From an uncultured Acetobacter sp. (GTDB lineage: Bacteria > Pseudomonadota > Alphaproteobacteria > Acetobacterales > Acetobacteraceae): a stretch of DNA of 7,737 bases. Below, piece after piece: positions 5,971 to 7,737 of this stretch. Under the pieces are notes generated by a model, which ran no database searches, had not been told where the DNA came from, and saw only the letters and a program-made list of their open reading frames with translations. The stretch spans positions 1-7,737 of the forward strand of contig CALCDN010000178.1 of the NCBI GenBank assembly GCA_937900755.1. Direction: 5' to 3'. Made by a program: the position numbers and the translations under genes. The stretch's first letter is position 1. Every line of letters starts with the position of its first letter.

Positions 5971-6013
5971 GTCTGCTCTTTCAGGGCGAGCGTCTGTAGC
6001 ATAGGTTGGGCGG
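5971..6013. promoter_or_regulatory. 43-base divergent intergenic region purD/xseA
   Basis: Only 43 bases separate the ATG of purD from the ATG of xseA. A -10-like TATGCT is present on the minus strand at 6004-5999, but no matching -35 was found, and no clear promoter was seen for xseA. At least one promoter must extend into the coding sequence of the opposite gene, so the two promoters probably overlap. No purine repressor (PurR) box or riboswitch could be recognised. Confidence 0.35.
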
Positions 6014-7462
6014 ATGCACGAAGAGTTTGGAGCCGCACCCCCTGCTGGCGGCAATGTCCCTGAATATACGGTTTCGGAAATTTCCGGCGCAATCCGGCGC
6101 ACGCTCGAGGGCTCGTTCAGCCGCGTGCGGGTGCGCGGCGAAATTACGGAATTCAAGCGCTATCCTTCGGGGCACATTTATTTTTCGCTCAAGGACGAAC
6201 AGGGCAAGATTTCGGGCGTGGTCTGGCGCGGCAGTGTCAGCCGCCTTGGGCTGGTGCCCGAAAACGGGCTGGAAATCATAGCAACCGGCAAGGTCTCCTC
6301 TTATGGCGAGCGCTCAAGCTACCAGCTTGTGGTGGAACGCATGGAATATGCGGGGGAGGGTGCGCTCCTTGCCCGTATTGAGCGCCTGCGGCAAAAACTG
6401 GGGGAGGAGGGGCTGTTCGACCCCGCGCGCAAACGCCCCATTCCCCTGCTCCCCCGTGTGATCGGGCTTGTGACGTCCCAGCAGGGCGCGGTGCTGCATG
6501 ATATCTGCACAACCCTCACGCGGCGTTTCCCCCGCCCTGTGGTGCTGTGGCCCGTGCCGGTGCAGGGCGAGGGGGCTGCCGCCCAGATTGTGGCCGCCAT
6601 CAACGGGTTTTCAGCACTCGATGGCACGGGTGCTGTGCCCCGCCCCGATGTGGTGATTGTGGCGCGTGGTGGCGGCTCGCTCGAAGACCTGATGGCCTTT
6701 AATGACGAAGGCGTGGTCCGGGCGGCGGCGGCGTGCTCCATCCCCCTGATCTCGGCCGTGGGGCATGAGACCGATACAACCCTGATCGACTTTGCATCCG
6801 ATCGGCGCGCGCCAACGCCCACGGCCGCGGCGGAAATGGCTGTGCCTGTCCGTAGCGAACTGCTGGCCGAAATCGAACACCGCGCAGCCCGTGCGACAGG
6901 CGCTCTGGCCCGGCAGATGCAGACCGCCCGCCTGCGGCTGGACAGGGCGGCCGCAGGCCTGCCGGACCTGCCCGCATTGGTGCAGACCGCGCGCATGCAG
7001 CTTGATGACCGTGGCCGCAGGCTGGATGTGGCCCTGCCCGCCCTTGTCCGCCGCCGCAAGGCGGACCTTGTGGGGGTGGAGCGGCACATGCCCGCGGTGG
7101 AAACCCTGCTGTCTGGGCGTAGAACGCGGCTTGCCGTGCTGGGTGGGGCCTTTATGGGCGGCATGCAGCATACCTTGCAGCGCCAGGAAGTGCGGCTGGG
7201 CCGTTGCCGTGTATCCCCCGCCCCCCTGATGGCGCTCCTGCGCGAGCGCAGGATTGCGCTGGGTGGCGCTGCGGGGCAACTGGAGGCCGTGTCCCCCCAG
7301 GCTGTGCTGGCGCGCGGTTACGCGCTGGTTACGGCGGAGGGCCACCCCATTACAAAAGCGGGAGACCTGAAAAGCGGCCAGCAGGTTGACCTGACTTTTG
7401 GTGATGGAACCTGCCGCGCCGTTATAGGGGGCAAACCGATGCAGGGCCTGCTGGACCTGTAA
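6014..7462 (+). CDS. xseA: Exodeoxyribonuclease VII large subunit
   Basis: A 482-residue catalytic subunit of exonuclease VII, which with several XseB subunits degrades single-stranded DNA from both ends in repair. The N-terminal OB-fold (about 17-112) starts at YTVSEISGAI and contains VRGEITEFKRYPSGHIYFSLKD. The catalytic domain follows with VTSQQGAVLHDI (153-164), ARGGGSLEDLMAFND (217-231) and SAVGHETDTTLIDFASDRRA (247-266). Residues D163, R218, H251 and D254 align with the conserved catalytic set known from E. coli XseA (D155, R205, H238, D241). A long coiled-coil-like helical stretch (about 276-415) precedes the conserved C-terminal SPQAVLARGYALV (427-439). Length and motifs are complete. 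ATG 6014 has only a loose AGGTTGGG upstream. xseB is not adjacent in this window; the next gene encodes a lipoprotein. Confidence 0.95.
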   Translation: MHEEFGAAPPAGGNVPEYTVSEISGAIRRTLEGSFSRVRVRGEITEFKRYPSGHIYFSLKDEQGKISGVVWRGSVSRLGLVPENGLEIIATGKVSSYGERSSYQLVVERMEYAGEGALLARIERLRQKLGEEGLFDPARKRPIPLLPRVIGLVTSQQGAVLHDICTTLTRRFPRPVVLWPVPVQGEGAAAQIVAAINGFSALDGTGAVPRPDVVIVARGGGSLEDLMAFNDEGVVRAAAACSIPLISAVGHETDTTLIDFASDRRAPTPTAAAEMAVPVRSELLAEIEHRAARATGALARQMQTARLRLDRAAAGLPDLPALVQTARMQLDDRGRRLDVALPALVRRRKADLVGVERHMPAVETLLSGRRTRLAVLGGAFMGGMQHTLQRQEVRLGRCRVSPAPLMALLRERRIALGGAAGQLEAVSPQAVLARGYALVTAEGHPITKAGDLKSGQQVDLTFGDGTCRAVIGGKPMQGLLDL

Positions 7463-7470
7463 GCTCCTGC

Positions 7471-7499
7471 TTGGGCTCAGGCTGGCAACCGGGTATGCT
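7471..7499 (+). promoter_or_regulatory. Possible promoter for the lipoprotein gene
   Basis: TTGGGC (7471-7476), a 17-base spacer and TATGCT (7494-7499) form a modest sigma70-like match in the 95-base gap after xseA (3/6 and 4/6). The spacing is ideal but the hexamers are weak. No intrinsic terminator for xseA is visible, so read-through is also possible. Confidence 0.3.
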
Positions 7500-7557
7500 G
7501 GCGCTCCCTTGCAACCGTATAGGCAATACGCCACAGCGTGCTGAAAGACCGAAGCGC

Positions 7558-7737
7558 ATGGCCATTCCTGTTCGTATCACGGTTCTGGGGTCTGGCCTCG
7601 TACTTGGGCTGCTTGCCGGGTGCGCCAGCCAGCCCACCCGTATTCCCCCGCAGCGGGGGGGGGGCCGGCGGGGGGGGGCCCCCGGCCCCCGCGCCCGCGC
7701 CAGCGCGGGGGGGGGCGGGGCCGCGGGGGCGGGGGGG
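7558..7737 (+). CDS. Lipoprotein, N-terminal fragment (runs off the window)
   Basis: ATG 7558 opens a type II signal peptide. There is a short basic n-region (MAIPVR), a hydrophobic core (ITVLGSGLVLGLL) and a lipobox LLAGC with the lipidated cysteine at residue 22, followed by ASQPTRIPPQ. Only a weak GAAAGA-like ribosome binding site precedes it. The predicted fate is export, lipidation and anchoring in the membrane, possibly the outer membrane. After about residue 32 the translation is just Gly, Ala, Arg and Pro, with a single Ser, from an almost pure G/C stretch that probably is not genuine. The mature domain, and therefore the function, is unknown. Confidence applies to the lipoprotein N-terminus only. 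Confidence 0.6.
   Translation, partial: MAIPVRITVLGSGLVLGLLAGCASQPTRIPPQRGGGRRGGAPGPRARASAGGGGAAGAGG
7655..7737. other. Near-pure G/C low-complexity tail, likely assembly or base-calling artefact
   Basis: These last 83 bases contain one A (7702) and no T. They hold G runs of 10 (7655-7664), 9 (7670-7678) and others near the end. The bases just before are ordinary coding DNA. The abrupt switch at the contig end is typical of degraded sequence quality and not of a real repeat. Confidence 0.7.

Noticed and set aside
5971..6156. 62-codon upstream extension of purD
   Set aside because: It overlaps the start of xseA, carries no PurD homology, and the canonical PurD N-terminus lies downstream.
6319..7164. 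281-codon minus-strand frame inside xseA (and others at 6611-7534)
   Set aside because: Ser/Arg/Ala-rich translation, no homology pattern, and xseA is intact on the other strand.
7422..7637. 71-codon minus-strand frame opposite the xseA end and lipoprotein start
   Set aside because: Antisense to a clear lipoprotein signal peptide; no domain or ribosome binding site.

Overview
The window looks like chromosomal DNA of an acetic acid bacterium (Acetobacteraceae, Alphaproteobacteria). This rests on high GC (about 60-70% in most genes), family resemblance of the proteins, and a nfu-tsaB-rimI cluster of the kind seen in alphaproteobacteria. The species cannot be fixed from the sequence alone. No rRNA, tRNA, CRISPR array or insertion sequence was seen.

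Layout. (1) 2-754: the 3' part of a YVTN-type beta-propeller gene, closed by a strong intrinsic terminator at 781-815. (2) 838-2058: a solitary DUF2075-type P-loop ATPase with SF1-helicase-like motifs. Its first two thirds are much richer in AT than anything around it, and its ribosome binding site sits directly behind the preceding terminator. (3) 2059-2253: a regulatory intergenic region with a 10-bp-period direct repeat, a plausible sigma70 promoter and a perfect 7+7 palindrome at the predicted transcription start. (4) 2254-4647: four co-directional genes. These are a NifU-family Fe-S scaffold or carrier, a RutE-type malonic semialdehyde reductase (nitroreductase fold), tsaB (t6A tRNA modification) and rimI (protein N-terminal acetyltransferase). 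The last three overlap stop to start. (5) 4681-5970, minus strand: purD, convergent with rimI and divergent from xseA. (6) 6014-7462: xseA, the large subunit of exonuclease VII. (7) 7558-7737: the start of a lipoprotein gene that runs into a nearly pure G/C tail, probably a contig-end artefact.

Most genes are housekeeping: Fe-S delivery, tRNA t6A, purine synthesis and DNA repair. The accessory element is the DUF2075 protein, which looks acquired and has no recognisable partner here. It is the best candidate for something undescribed. A role in nucleic-acid processing or phage defence is a guess from fold and composition, not something the sequence proves.
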